Shown: positions 1-7,144 of the stretch, in pieces
Numbering within the stretch: the stretch's first letter is position 1
Layout: every line of letters starts with the position of its first letter
Assembly: GCA_015487535.1 (NCBI GenBank)
Contig: WFPN01000252.1
Span: 1-7,260, forward strand
Reading direction: 5' to 3'
DNA length: 7,260 nt
From: Aquificaceae bacterium
GTDB lineage: Bacteria; Aquificota; Aquificia; Aquificales; Aquificaceae
The notes under the pieces: generated by a model
What the model saw: the letters and a program-made list of their open reading frames with translations, nothing else
What the model was told of the DNA's origin: nothing
Databases searched by the model: none
Made by a program: the position numbers and the translations under genes

Positions 1-410
1 CCTCCCTCTATAATTACAAAGAGGTCGAAGCCGGTAGGATCGTAGTACACGATCCTGCTCACCACGTAATCGAGCTTCCTAAAGCCGGAAGAGACCTTCA
101 TCGTCTTCTCTAATCGTTCTATCTCGGCGAGACAGGTATCGAGTTCCTTCTCGGTGAGGAGCAGGGAGCTCAGCCTCCTTTTGAGCTGTATGTTCTCCTT
201 TGCGACATCTACCCTGTGTATGTAAGCGCCCAGCTCCTCCCTGAGTTCGGACACCGTTCTCTCCTTGAATCTCACAACCGGGGCCACCACCCTGTTGATA
301 GCGGAGACGAAGGCCCTGACGTAGGATATATGGGAGAGATCGGAGAAGAATACGATCAGCCCGAAGATGAAAACGAGAAGGGAAAGGATATGAAACCTTC
401 TTCCGGTCAT
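1..410 (-). CDS. mreC: Rod shape-determining protein MreC, N-terminal part (cut by window edge)
   Basis: MreC is a bitopic inner-membrane protein of the elongasome; its periplasmic beta-rich domain links MreB filaments to the wall-synthesis enzymes. Reading the minus strand from the ATG at 410 gives 136 uninterrupted codons to the left edge. A short basic start (MTGRR) is followed by one transmembrane helix at about residues 7-23, then a charged, heptad-like coiled-coil stretch at about 47-105. After that comes the start of the beta domain (DYVVSRIVYYDPTGFDLFV, 114-132), the segment that usually opens the conserved MreC domain. The start A is shared with the mreB stop (ATGA, 4-base overlap), so it is translationally coupled. 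An AGGAG lies 12 bases upstream, rather far. The identification rests on position after mreB, architecture and this motif. The C-terminal part is outside the window. Confidence 0.9.
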   Translation of the reverse strand, partial: MTGRRFHILSLLVFIFGLIVFFSDLSHISYVRAFVSAINRVVAPVVRFKERTVSELREELGAYIHRVDVAKENIQLKRRLSSLLLTEKELDTCLAEIERLEKTMKVSSGFRKLDYVVSRIVYYDPTGFDLFVIIEG

Positions 411-1432
411 TCCATGGAAATTCTCCTTATAAGCTCAAGGTTGTCAAGCACCTTGCCCACTCCCCTCGCAACCGCTATGAGAGGCTCCTCGCAGTAGAAG
501 GCCCTTATACCCGTTTCGAGCTGGATCCTCCTGTCCATGTTCTTCAGAAGAGAACCTCCCCCCGCAAGGACTATACCCCTGTCGGCTATGTCGGCCGCAA
601 GCTCGGGAGGTGTCCTCTCCAAGGTAACCCTTATAGCGTTTATTATCGAGTTTATAGTGTCCTCGAGGGCCTCCGTTATGTGATGGTTCGTTATCTTTAT
701 CGTCTTGGGAAGGCCGGTCATATCCCTTCCCCTTATGTCCATGGACCTCTCCTCGTCCTCCATAACAGCACTCCCCAGCTCTATCTTTATCTTCTCCGCC
801 GTCTGCTCCCCTATGAGGATGTGGAACTGCCTCTTTATGTACTGGATTATAGCCTCGTTCATCTCGTCTCCAGCTATGCGAAGAGAGTTCGATACCACTA
901 TACCTGCGAGGGATATGACCGCTATCTCGGTAGTTCCTCCCCCTATGTCCACCACCATGTTCCCTATGGGCTCATCTACAGGGAGATCCGCTCCTATCGC
1001 CGCAGCCATGGGTTCCGCTATGAGGTAAACCTCCCTCGCCCCGGCGCTTTTGGCGGCATCTATTACGGCCCTCTTCTCAACCGGGGTTATGCCGGTGGGA
1101 ACCCCGATAACAACGCGGGGCTTGGGCTTGAAGAGGGTGCTTCCGAGGGCTTTTTTTATGAAGTAAGAGAGCATAACCTGGGTTATCTCGAAGTCCGTTA
1201 TAACGCCGTCCCTCAGAGGTCTTATGGCCTGGATGTTCTCCGGGGTCTTTCCGACCATCTCCTTGGCTTCCTTACCTACGGCGAGGACCTTTCTCGTCTT
1301 CACATCGATGGCAACTATCGAGGGCTCGTACATCACTATACCTTTGCCCTGCATGTAAACCGCTGTGTTCGCAGTCCCCAGATCGATTCCCACGTTGTTC
1401 GAGAGAAAGCCTAAGATCTTATCCAGCAGCAT
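407..1432 (-). CDS. mreB: Rod shape-determining actin homologue MreB
   Basis: MreB is the bacterial actin that polymerises on the inner face of the cytoplasmic membrane and guides lateral wall synthesis. The 341-residue length is typical. The first residues (MLLDKILGFLSN) form the short amphipathic helix used for membrane binding in Gram-negative MreBs. The actin-fold signatures are in order: phosphate-1 loop IDLGTANT (16-23), connect-1 VPTGITPVEKRAV (111-123), the catalytic Glu in LIAEPMAAAIG (E140), phosphate-2 loop VDIGGGTTEIAV (161-172) and adenosine loop GIVLAGGGSLL (286-296). The ATG at 1432 has a strong Shine-Dalgarno (AGGGGAGG) four bases upstream, and no better start exists. It is the first gene of a minus-strand operon continuing into mreC and is divergent from rel. 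Nothing is missing or unusual in the protein. Confidence 0.98.
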   Translation of the reverse strand: MLLDKILGFLSNNVGIDLGTANTAVYMQGKGIVMYEPSIVAIDVKTRKVLAVGKEAKEMVGKTPENIQAIRPLRDGVITDFEITQVMLSYFIKKALGSTLFKPKPRVVIGVPTGITPVEKRAVIDAAKSAGAREVYLIAEPMAAAIGADLPVDEPIGNMVVDIGGGTTEIAVISLAGIVVSNSLRIAGDEMNEAIIQYIKRQFHILIGEQTAEKIKIELGSAVMEDEERSMDIRGRDMTGLPKTIKITNHHITEALEDTINSIINAIRVTLERTPPELAADIADRGIVLAGGGSLLKNMDRRIQLETGIRAFYCEEPLIAVARGVGKVLDNLELIRRISME

Positions 1433-1436
1433 CTTT

Positions 1437-1444
1437 CCTCCCCT
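1437..1444 (-). promoter_or_regulatory. Shine-Dalgarno of mreB
   Basis: The minus strand reads AGGGGAGG, then AAAG, then the mreB ATG. It is the only strong, well-placed ribosome binding site among the four transcript-leading genes in the window, and it fixes the mreB start. Confidence 0.8.
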
Positions 1445-1454
1445 TGAAAAAGCC

Positions 1455-1460
1455 TATATT
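1455..1460 (+). promoter_or_regulatory. Candidate -10 box for rel/spoT
   Basis: TATATT (5 of 6 to TATAAT) ends seven bases before the ATG at 1468. The expected transcription start is 1467 or 1468, so the mRNA would begin at or next to the start codon. No convincing -35 is present at 1431-1438. The box would lie inside the gene if the upstream TTG (1444) were the true start, which argues for the ATG. Confidence 0.35.
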
Positions 1461-1461
1461 T

Positions 1462-1467
1462 ATTCTA
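1462..1467 (-). promoter_or_regulatory. Candidate -10 box for mreB
   Basis: The minus strand reads TAGAAT (5 of 6 to TATAAT). Transcription would start near 1455, giving a leader of about 23 bases that includes the Shine-Dalgarno. I see no good -35 hexamer at 16-18 bases, and that position already lies inside the rel coding region. This is inference from sequence only. Confidence 0.35.
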
Positions 1468-3579
1468 ATGGCAGTTAGAGAACTCGAGCTCGTCGAAATT
1501 TTAGAGGACATAGAGAAGAAGTATCCAGGGGATGAAGATCGCATAAGGAGAGCCTTCGAATACATCTCCGACAAGCACAGGGACCAGCTCAGGAAATCGG
1601 GGGATCCTTACGTCGTCCATCCTGTGAACGTCGCCAAGATACTCGCAGATCTCAATATGGATGCAACAACGGTAGTGGCAGGTCTCCTGCACGATGTCCT
1701 GGAGGACACGGACGCAACCTACGAAGAGATAGAGGAGCTCTTCGGCAAAGAGGTGGCGGACATAGTGGAGGGTGTGACCAAGATAGGGAAGATCAGGTTC
1801 AGGAACCTGAAGGAAGCCCAGGCCGAGAACTTCAGGAAGCTGATCCTAGCAACCGCCAAGGACATAAGGGTAGTTATAGTTAAGCTGGCCGACAGGCTCC
1901 ACAACATGAGGACTCTGGGGCACCTGAGGAGGGACAAGAGGGTTAGGATAGCTGAAGAGACCCTGAGCATTTACGCCCCTTTAGCTCACAGGTTAGGTAT
2001 ATGGGAGATAAAGAGGAGCCTGGAAGACCTCTCCTTCAAGTACCTTTATCCGAGAGAGTACGAGAAGGTGAGGAAGTTCGTGAGTCAGTCCTTGGAGGAT
2101 CTGGAGGTCTATCTCAAGAAGTTCGTGATACCGAGGGTAAGGGAGGAGATAAAAAAGGCCGGGATAGAGGCGGAGATAACCTACAGGCCGAAGCACCTAT
2201 ACAGCGTCTGGCAAAAGACCATAAGGAAGAACATAAAGCTCGAAGAGGTCCACGACCTTCTCGGGGTGAGGATAATAGTGGGTTCCGTCCAGGAGTGCTA
2301 CATGGTCCTCGGGATAGTTCACAGCATATTCACGCCAGTTCCGGGAAAGTTCAAGGACTACATATCCCTCCCCAAACCGAACCTCTACCAGTCACTCCAC
2401 ACAACCGTGATAGCCCCGAAGGGGAGGATGGTTGAGTTCCAGATAAGGACAAGGGAGATGCACGAGAGGGCTGAGAAGGGGATAGCGGCCCACTGGGCTT
2501 ACAAGGAGGGGAAGGAAAAGGCTCACGGAGAGGAGATATTCTCCTGGCTGAGAGACCTGGTGGAGAACATACAGGGTAGCAAGAACCCTTCGGAGGTCCT
2601 CGATAACCTCAAGAGAGAACTCTTCTCCGAAGAGGTGTTCGTCTTCACCCCAAAGGGGGATCTGGTCGTCCTCCCGATGGGAGCCACACCCATAGACTTC
2701 GCCTACCACATCCATACGGAGGTGGGGAACCACTGCGCGGGAGCCAAGGTGAACGGCAGGATAGTTCCGCTGAGCTACAGGCTCAGGAGCGGTGATCAGG
2801 TTGAGATAATCACAAGCCAGAGCAAGAGACCGAGCCCCGATTGGCTCAACCTGGTGGTGACCTCCAAGGCCAAGAACAGGATAAAGCACTACCTGAGACA
2901 GATCGAGAGGGAGAGGTTCCTGAGCGAGGGGAGAAAGATCTTTGAGAGGATAAGGGAGAGCGCCGGGCTCAGTTCGGAGGACTTAATCGAAAAGCTAAAG
3001 AAGAAGATAAGGTTCAAGAACGAGGAGGATCTATACATAGCACTCGGAAGCGGTAAGCTGACTGCTACGAAGGTTCTCGACATACTCTCCCCCAAGAAGA
3101 GAAAGAAAGTAGACGACAGGGGAGAGCCTTCAGGGAAGGGTGTGGCCAGCGTAGAGGGCCTTACGGGGATAATGTACGAGATAGGGAACTGTTGCAACCC
3201 GGTCCCCGGCGACGAGATATACGGAGTGGTAACTAGGGGAAAGGGCATAGTCCTTCACGAGAAAGGCTGCAAGAACCTGGCCTACATGATGGAAAACTTC
3301 CCCGAGAAGGTTCTCAGGGCGAGGCTCAAACCGGAAGGTAAGTTCAAGACCAGGATAAGGGTAAGGGTGAGGGACAGGCTGGGGATACTGGCAGACATAA
3401 CGAGGAGCATAGCGGAGAGCGGATCAAACATAAGGGAGTCCGTCTCGAAGAGTATGGGGGACGGGAGCGCGGTGATGGACTTTACCATAGACGTGACCAA
3501 CAAAAAGCATCTTAACGAGGTTATAAGATCGATAAAGGCGGTGGAGGGTGTGGAGAGCTGTTCTAGGCTGTACTCCTAA
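1468..3579 (+). CDS. rel: Bifunctional (p)ppGpp synthetase/hydrolase, Rel/SpoT family
   Basis: This cytoplasmic enzyme makes (p)ppGpp from ATP plus GDP/GTP and hydrolyses it, controlling the stringent response. From the ATG at 1468 it has 703 residues, normal for the long RSH family. The same frame opens with a TTG at 1444 (711 residues; numbering below uses that form, subtract 8 for the ATG form). The HD hydrolase domain is intact: H59, H83-D84 (LLHDVLEDT), D150 and N154 (KLADRLHNMRT). The synthetase domain has YRPKHLYS (247-254), D271, the loop GKFKDYI (301-307), YQSLHT (315-320) and E331 (VEFQIRT). A TGS domain lies at about 397-458, the zinc-finger-like CC motif GNCCNPVPGD (581-590) with H605 and C609 follows, and an ACT domain spans about 636-711. 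The FKD motif is the form of bifunctional enzymes, not the acidic RelA version. No Shine-Dalgarno precedes either start. The TAA overlaps the lnt stop. Confidence 0.97.
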   Translation: MAVRELELVEILEDIEKKYPGDEDRIRRAFEYISDKHRDQLRKSGDPYVVHPVNVAKILADLNMDATTVVAGLLHDVLEDTDATYEEIEELFGKEVADIVEGVTKIGKIRFRNLKEAQAENFRKLILATAKDIRVVIVKLADRLHNMRTLGHLRRDKRVRIAEETLSIYAPLAHRLGIWEIKRSLEDLSFKYLYPREYEKVRKFVSQSLEDLEVYLKKFVIPRVREEIKKAGIEAEITYRPKHLYSVWQKTIRKNIKLEEVHDLLGVRIIVGSVQECYMVLGIVHSIFTPVPGKFKDYISLPKPNLYQSLHTTVIAPKGRMVEFQIRTREMHERAEKGIAAHWAYKEGKEKAHGEEIFSWLRDLVENIQGSKNPSEVLDNLKRELFSEEVFVFTPKGDLVVLPMGATPIDFAYHIHTEVGNHCAGAKVNGRIVPLSYRLRSGDQVEIITSQSKRPSPDWLNLVVTSKAKNRIKHYLRQIERERFLSEGRKIFERIRESAGLSSEDLIEKLKKKIRFKNEEDLYIALGSGKLTATKVLDILSPKKRKKVDDRGEPSGKGVASVEGLTGIMYEIGNCCNPVPGDEIYGVVTRGKGIVLHEKGCKNLAYMMENFPEKVLRARLKPEGKFKTRIRVRVRDRLGILADITRSIAESGSNIRESVSKSMGDGSAVMDFTIDVTNKKHLNEVIRSIKAVEGVESCSRLYS

Positions 3580-4904
3580 AAGTCGAAGACTATGTACCCT
3601 GCCTCACCGTAAGGGATCTCCTTTAGTATCTCGCCGGACGGAGAGATAACGGCTGAGGGCCCCGTATTGTTCACCCATAAGACAAACCTACCCGTCTCCA
3701 CTGCCCTGACACGTGCATGTCTAAGATGCTGAAACGTCCCGTCCGAGTCCCTGAACCATCCGTCGTTGGTAAGTACCGCTATGAGGTCCGAGCATCTGGC
3801 GAGCCTGTTCACAAGACCGAAGTAGGAAACCTCGAAGCATATTGGGGTCCCTATCCTGAGGCCTTCGGCCTTCAAGCACCTAGGGTCGTTTCCCGAAACG
3901 TAATCTATTCCCGCTATAGCACCGAAGACCTCCTTCACAAAGCCGAAGGGGAAGGGAACGTACTCACCGAAGGGCAGAAGCCTAACCTTGTCGTAGAAGT
4001 CCACCACCTTGCCGTCCCTTATAACGAAAACTGAGTTGTAAGGCTCCCATCTGCCCGAGTACCTGACGTCTATTATCCCGGTAACGATCGTAGTCCTGTA
4101 GGAGTACTCGAGGAGCTTTTTACCTTCCGAGTGGAGCTCCCCTCCTGTAAAGGGGAATGCGGATTCTGGAAGGAACACTATATCCGGCTCTTTGCTCAAA
4201 ACCTCGTCCATCAGCTTCCAGTAGGTAGGGAGGTATCGGTAGAACTCTTCCTCGTTCAGCTTTATGCTCTCCTCAACGTTAGGTTGTACCACAGCCACCC
4301 TAAGGTCCCTGGGCCTCTCCACCTCCCTGACTTCGAAAAGCAGTGGCAGGAGCAAAACGATGGCAAGGACCGTTGCCCCTTTCTTCTCTCTAACAAGGAA
4401 AGGAGTCATGGATAGCGTCCAGAGGACGAGAGAACCCAAGTAAACACCCCCTACGGCGAGGTAGCCCTTCAAAAGGGGAAAGTCCACGAGGATCTCGCCC
4501 GTCAGGAGCCAGGGGAACCCGCCGTAGGGTACGTTGGAGCGGATCAGCTCCACCGCCGTCCAGAGGAAGGGAAGGAGAGCAAGGTTGAACCTTACGAGTT
4601 TCCAGAGTAGGTATGTGAGGCCGAACTGGTAGAGGGACAGGAACAGAGACAGTAGAACTATCAGCAGATACGCCACGGGAGGGAACACACCTCCGTAGTC
4701 TATCATCGCTATCCTGATCCAGAAGAGGGAGAGGAAGAAGGAGAGAAAACCTGTGATTAACCAGAACCTGAGGTCCCGGACACTTGCAAGCAGGAAGAGG
4801 GAAAAGGGAAGCAGAAACCAGAGACTCAACTTGGAGAAGGCGAGGTAAAAGAGCAGTGCCCCAAGCAGGGACAGAGCTATCTTCTTAAGTCCTTTATCAA
4901 GCAT
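3576..4904 (-). CDS. lnt: Apolipoprotein N-acyltransferase Lnt
   Basis: Lnt transfers a third acyl chain from a phospholipid to the N-terminal Cys of diacylated lipoproteins at the periplasmic face of the inner membrane. It has 442 residues, against about 510 in E. coli. Residues 8-192 hold about seven hydrophobic helices, with the family motif WTAVELIRSNVPYGGFPWL at 115-133. A nitrilase-type domain runs from about 201 (LRVAVVQPN) to the end. The catalytic triad is complete: E247 (FLPESAFPF), K306 (YDKVRLLPFGEYVPF) and C356 (GTPICFEV); NDGWF is at 380-384. The protein stops right after the last nitrilase strand, so the C-terminal membrane helix seen in the E. coli enzyme is absent. The ATG at 4904 lies 28 bases inside the upstream gene; the nearest AGGAGG is 15 bases away, so coupled translation is likely. 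The N-terminus aligns well with other Lnt proteins, which supports this start. Confidence 0.96.
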   Translation of the reverse strand: MLDKGLKKIALSLLGALLFYLAFSKLSLWFLLPFSLFLLASVRDLRFWLITGFLSFFLSLFWIRIAMIDYGGVFPPVAYLLIVLLSLFLSLYQFGLTYLLWKLVRFNLALLPFLWTAVELIRSNVPYGGFPWLLTGEILVDFPLLKGYLAVGGVYLGSLVLWTLSMTPFLVREKKGATVLAIVLLLPLLFEVREVERPRDLRVAVVQPNVEESIKLNEEEFYRYLPTYWKLMDEVLSKEPDIVFLPESAFPFTGGELHSEGKKLLEYSYRTTIVTGIIDVRYSGRWEPYNSVFVIRDGKVVDFYDKVRLLPFGEYVPFPFGFVKEVFGAIAGIDYVSGNDPRCLKAEGLRIGTPICFEVSYFGLVNRLARCSDLIAVLTNDGWFRDSDGTFQHLRHARVRAVETGRFVLWVNNTGPSAVISPSGEILKEIPYGEAGYIVFDF

Positions 4905-5824
4905 AGCGTGAAGAGGAGACCTCCTACGAGGGCGCTCAGGTACTGGCTGACCAACCTCCAGAGTATGACGAAAACTCCGAGCTCAAAGGGTTCAAAGAAA
5001 CCCGCAAAGACCGCGAGACCTCCCAGCTCACCCACACCGCTACCACCCGGCGTTGGGCTTATAAAGATCGCATACAGCAGGCTCACCTGGGCGAGAAAGA
5101 GCTCCAGAAAGTCCCCTTCCTTTCCGAAGGCCCGAACTAGGGCAGGTGCTATCAGTAAGAACGATATGTAGAGGGCAACGCTTGAGAGAACTGAGAGGGC
5201 AAAGTACCTTTTCCTCTTGTAGCCATAGATCTTTAGGTAGTTCACGTACTTCCTAAGCCCTTCCATCAATCTCCTGACAGAAGGTCTCTCCCTGTTCTTC
5301 TTGAGCAAGAAGTTCGCCCCAAGGTAAACGGCTCCGAAGATTAAGCTCACCCCCAAGAGTATCTCAAGAACGGGAAGTATCTGCTCTGGTCTCTCTTTGA
5401 AGTGCCACACCAGGATGGGAAAACCTAGTATGAAGAAGGCGAGCCCCGATATGGTCTTCATGGTAACAACGCTCATCACTTTGTGTATGCTTCCCCCCTT
5501 TCTCATGAGCATATACACGGCTATCAGCTCACCACCCACGTGGGCCGGCGTTACCGTTGCCCCGAAGGTGTTTACAAAGGACATTATGTAGCCGTACAGG
5601 AATGAGTACCTAAGGTTAACAGCCCTCGACAGTATAAAGAGCCTGAGGTTGTCGAAGGTGTGGTACAGAAAGAGGAAGAGGAGGGAAAGGAGCAGGTAAC
5701 GTCTTTTCAAACCCATCAGAACCTGAAAGGTCTCCTTGGTGAAGGTCTTGAAGATTATGTAAGAGAAGCTCAGACCGAGCACCACAACAAGGATGAGCGT
5801 TCCGTATACTATGGTCTTCCTCAT
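4877..5824 (-). CDS. Stand-alone membrane protein of the lysylphosphatidylglycerol synthase/flippase transmembrane family (UPF0104)
   Basis: The protein has 315 residues and is nearly all membrane: hydrophobic segments at about 5-25, 43-58, 72-90, 118-141, 149-174, 206-230, 240-257 and 283-308. Two conserved motifs place it in the family of the MprF N-terminal flippase, YbhN and AglD (Pfam LPG_synthase_TM): NTFGATVTPAHVGGE (85-99) and SPTPGGSGVGELGG (256-269). The MprF aminoacyltransferase domain is absent, so it should not make lysyl-PG itself. Relatives are thought to move or handle lipids or polyprenyl-linked substrates; the substrate here cannot be read from sequence. The ATG at 5824 uses the last base of the hemL stop (TGATG), and its own end overlaps lnt by 28 bases. 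It is therefore the middle gene of a tightly coupled three-gene unit. No Shine-Dalgarno sits at usual spacing. Confidence 0.88.
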   Translation of the reverse strand: MRKTIVYGTLILVVVLGLSFSYIIFKTFTKETFQVLMGLKRRYLLLSLLFLFLYHTFDNLRLFILSRAVNLRYSFLYGYIMSFVNTFGATVTPAHVGGELIAVYMLMRKGGSIHKVMSVVTMKTISGLAFFILGFPILVWHFKERPEQILPVLEILLGVSLIFGAVYLGANFLLKKNRERPSVRRLMEGLRKYVNYLKIYGYKRKRYFALSVLSSVALYISFLLIAPALVRAFGKEGDFLELFLAQVSLLYAIFISPTPGGSGVGELGGLAVFAGFFEPFELGVFVILWRLVSQYLSALVGGLLFTLCLIKDLRR

Positions 5825-7098
5825 CAGAGGTCTTTAACCGCCTCGGAGATCCTCTCCAAGGCCTCCTCTATGTGTTTCTCCTCGTGGGCGGTTCCAACGA
5901 ACCAAGCCTCGAACTGGGAGGGAGGTATGAGAACGCCTTTCTCAAGTAGCTTCCTAAAGAACTTCCCGAAGAGCTCAGTGTCCGAACTCTTGGCGCTTTC
6001 GAAGTCGAAAACCTCCCTGTCAGTGAAGAAGACGGTCATCATGGAGCCGACGACGTTTATCCTGTGGGGGATACCCTTGTCCCCGAGTATTTTTCCTACG
6101 CCTTCGGATAGCTGTTTCATCCTGGTTTCAAGTTGAGGGTAAGGCTCCTTGTCTCTGAGCTCCTTGAGGGTCTCTACACCGCAGACCATAGCCACCGGAT
6201 TTCCGGAAAGGGTCCCGGCCTGGTAAACAGGGCCCTCCGGAGCGACCTGGGACATTATCTCCTTCCTGCCTCCGTATGCCCCCACCGGCATACCCCCACC
6301 CAGGATCTTCCCAAGGCACGTTATGTCGGGCTCCACACCGAAGAGCTCCTGGGCGCCTCCCTTGGAGAGCCTGAAGCCGGTGATAACCTCATCGAATATC
6401 AAGAGGGAGCCGTTCTTCTGGGTTATTTCCCTAAGGAACTTCAGGAAACCCTCCCTTGGAGGTACAACGCCCATGTTCCCCGCCACGGGCTCCACTATAA
6501 CGCACGCTATATCCTCTCCGTAGCGTTCGAAGGCCTCCTTTACAGCCCCCTCGTCGTTAAAGGGTACCACCAGGGTGAGCTTTGCTATCTCCTCAGGAAT
6601 GCCTGGCGTTCCCGGTATTCCGAATGTGGCCACGCCTGAGCCGGCACTCACCAGCAGGCTGTCGTAGTGACCGTGGTAGCATCCGTCGAACTTGAGGACG
6701 TACCTCCTACCCGTTACCCCTCTGGCGAGCCTCACGGCAGACATCGTGGCCTCGGTTCCCGAATTAACGAACCTGACCTTCTCTACTGAGGGGACCATCT
6801 CCACCACCAGATGGGCGAGCCTGACCTCGTGGGGGTTCGTAAGACCGAAGGAGAGCCCCTTCTCAACCTCCTCCTTCACAGCCTTGACCACCTTGGGATG
6901 GGCATGGCCTAGGATAAGAGGCCCCCAGGAGGCGAGGAAGTCTATGTATTCGTTTCCGTCGGCGTCCCAGACCCTGCAACCTCTACCCTTCACGAGGGCT
7001 ATGGGGCTGCCCCCAACAGCTTTGAAGGCACGAACTGGGCTGTTCACTCCTCCAGGTAAAACTTCTAGGGCTTCTTCCATAAGCTTTCTGTTGTTCAT
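5824..7098 (-). CDS. hemL: Glutamate-1-semialdehyde 2,1-aminomutase HemL
   Basis: This PLP enzyme converts glutamate-1-semialdehyde to 5-aminolevulinate, the last step of the C5 route to tetrapyrroles, in the cytoplasm. Its presence implies ALA is made from glutamyl-tRNA. At 424 residues it has the family's usual length. Visible signatures are PGGVNSPVRAF (15-25), NSGTEATM (112-119), CYHGHYDSLL (140-149), FDEVITGFR (235-243, D236 pairing with the PLP ring nitrogen), the PLP lysine K264 in CLGKILGGGMP, and AGTLSGNP (294-301). The ATG at 7098 gives the normal N-terminus; M7 (7080) is an alternative with no better ribosome site. No Shine-Dalgarno precedes the start, and a TATAAT lies ten bases upstream. 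It is the first gene of a unit with the membrane protein and lnt, joined by TGATG. The hemL neighbourhood seen here (lipid and lipoprotein genes) is not a pathway grouping. Confidence 0.98.
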   Translation of the reverse strand: MNNRKLMEEALEVLPGGVNSPVRAFKAVGGSPIALVKGRGCRVWDADGNEYIDFLASWGPLILGHAHPKVVKAVKEEVEKGLSFGLTNPHEVRLAHLVVEMVPSVEKVRFVNSGTEATMSAVRLARGVTGRRYVLKFDGCYHGHYDSLLVSAGSGVATFGIPGTPGIPEEIAKLTLVVPFNDEGAVKEAFERYGEDIACVIVEPVAGNMGVVPPREGFLKFLREITQKNGSLLIFDEVITGFRLSKGGAQELFGVEPDITCLGKILGGGMPVGAYGGRKEIMSQVAPEGPVYQAGTLSGNPVAMVCGVETLKELRDKEPYPQLETRMKQLSEGVGKILGDKGIPHRINVVGSMMTVFFTDREVFDFESAKSSDTELFGKFFRKLLEKGVLIPPSQFEAWFVGTAHEEKHIEEALERISEAVKDL

Positions 7099-7108
7099 CG
7101 CAACTAAA

Positions 7109-7114
7109 ATTATA
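7109..7114 (-). promoter_or_regulatory. Candidate -10 box of the hemL operon
   Basis: The minus strand reads a perfect TATAAT, ten bases before the hemL ATG. The expected start of transcription is near 7102, leaving a leader of about four bases. There is no TTGACA-like -35; the minus-strand sequence at 17-base spacing is GTTTCG. Confidence 0.5.
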
Positions 7115-7138
7115 AACTCTGAGGGGAACTCCGAAACT

Positions 7139-7144
7139 TATAAT
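7139..7144 (+). promoter_or_regulatory. Candidate -10 box of the lipoprotein gene
   Basis: A perfect TATAAT on the plus strand, eight bases before the ATG at 7153. The predicted start of transcription is about 7151, giving a leaderless or two-base-leader mRNA. No good -35 is visible at 7115-7122. Confidence 0.5.

Noticed and set aside
680..1414. A 244-codon open frame on the plus strand, opposite mreB
   Set aside because: mreB is unmistakable here. The opposite frame is Tyr- and Arg-rich without any domain, and stays open because of the codon bias of mreB.
1444..1467. TTG at 1444 as the rel start codon
   Set aside because: There is no Shine-Dalgarno, the added eight residues are not needed for the domain, and the -10-like box would then be inside the gene. 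Kept only as an alternative.
1485..1492. Perfect 8-base palindrome CGAGCTCG at the rel N-terminal coding region
   Set aside because: It lies in the Leu-Glu-Leu codons of the gene start, is short, and has no extended symmetry; it is expected by chance.
2001..2889. Open frames of 144 and 165 codons inside rel (one on each strand)
   Set aside because: They overlap the conserved synthetase and TGS domains of rel, and their translations show no recognisable protein features.
3570..3597. Small inverted repeats (AGTC-GAA-GACT within outer GTAC pairs) at the rel/lnt junction
   Set aside because: The stem is only four base pairs plus a weak outer stem across an uneven internal loop, with no T-run on either strand, so it does not support a terminator.
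6133..6639. A 168-codon open frame opposite hemL, and smaller ones nearby (5660-6136, 6692-7150)
   Set aside because: hemL is complete and canonical through the whole region; these frames have no ribosome site, no motifs and no plausible composition.
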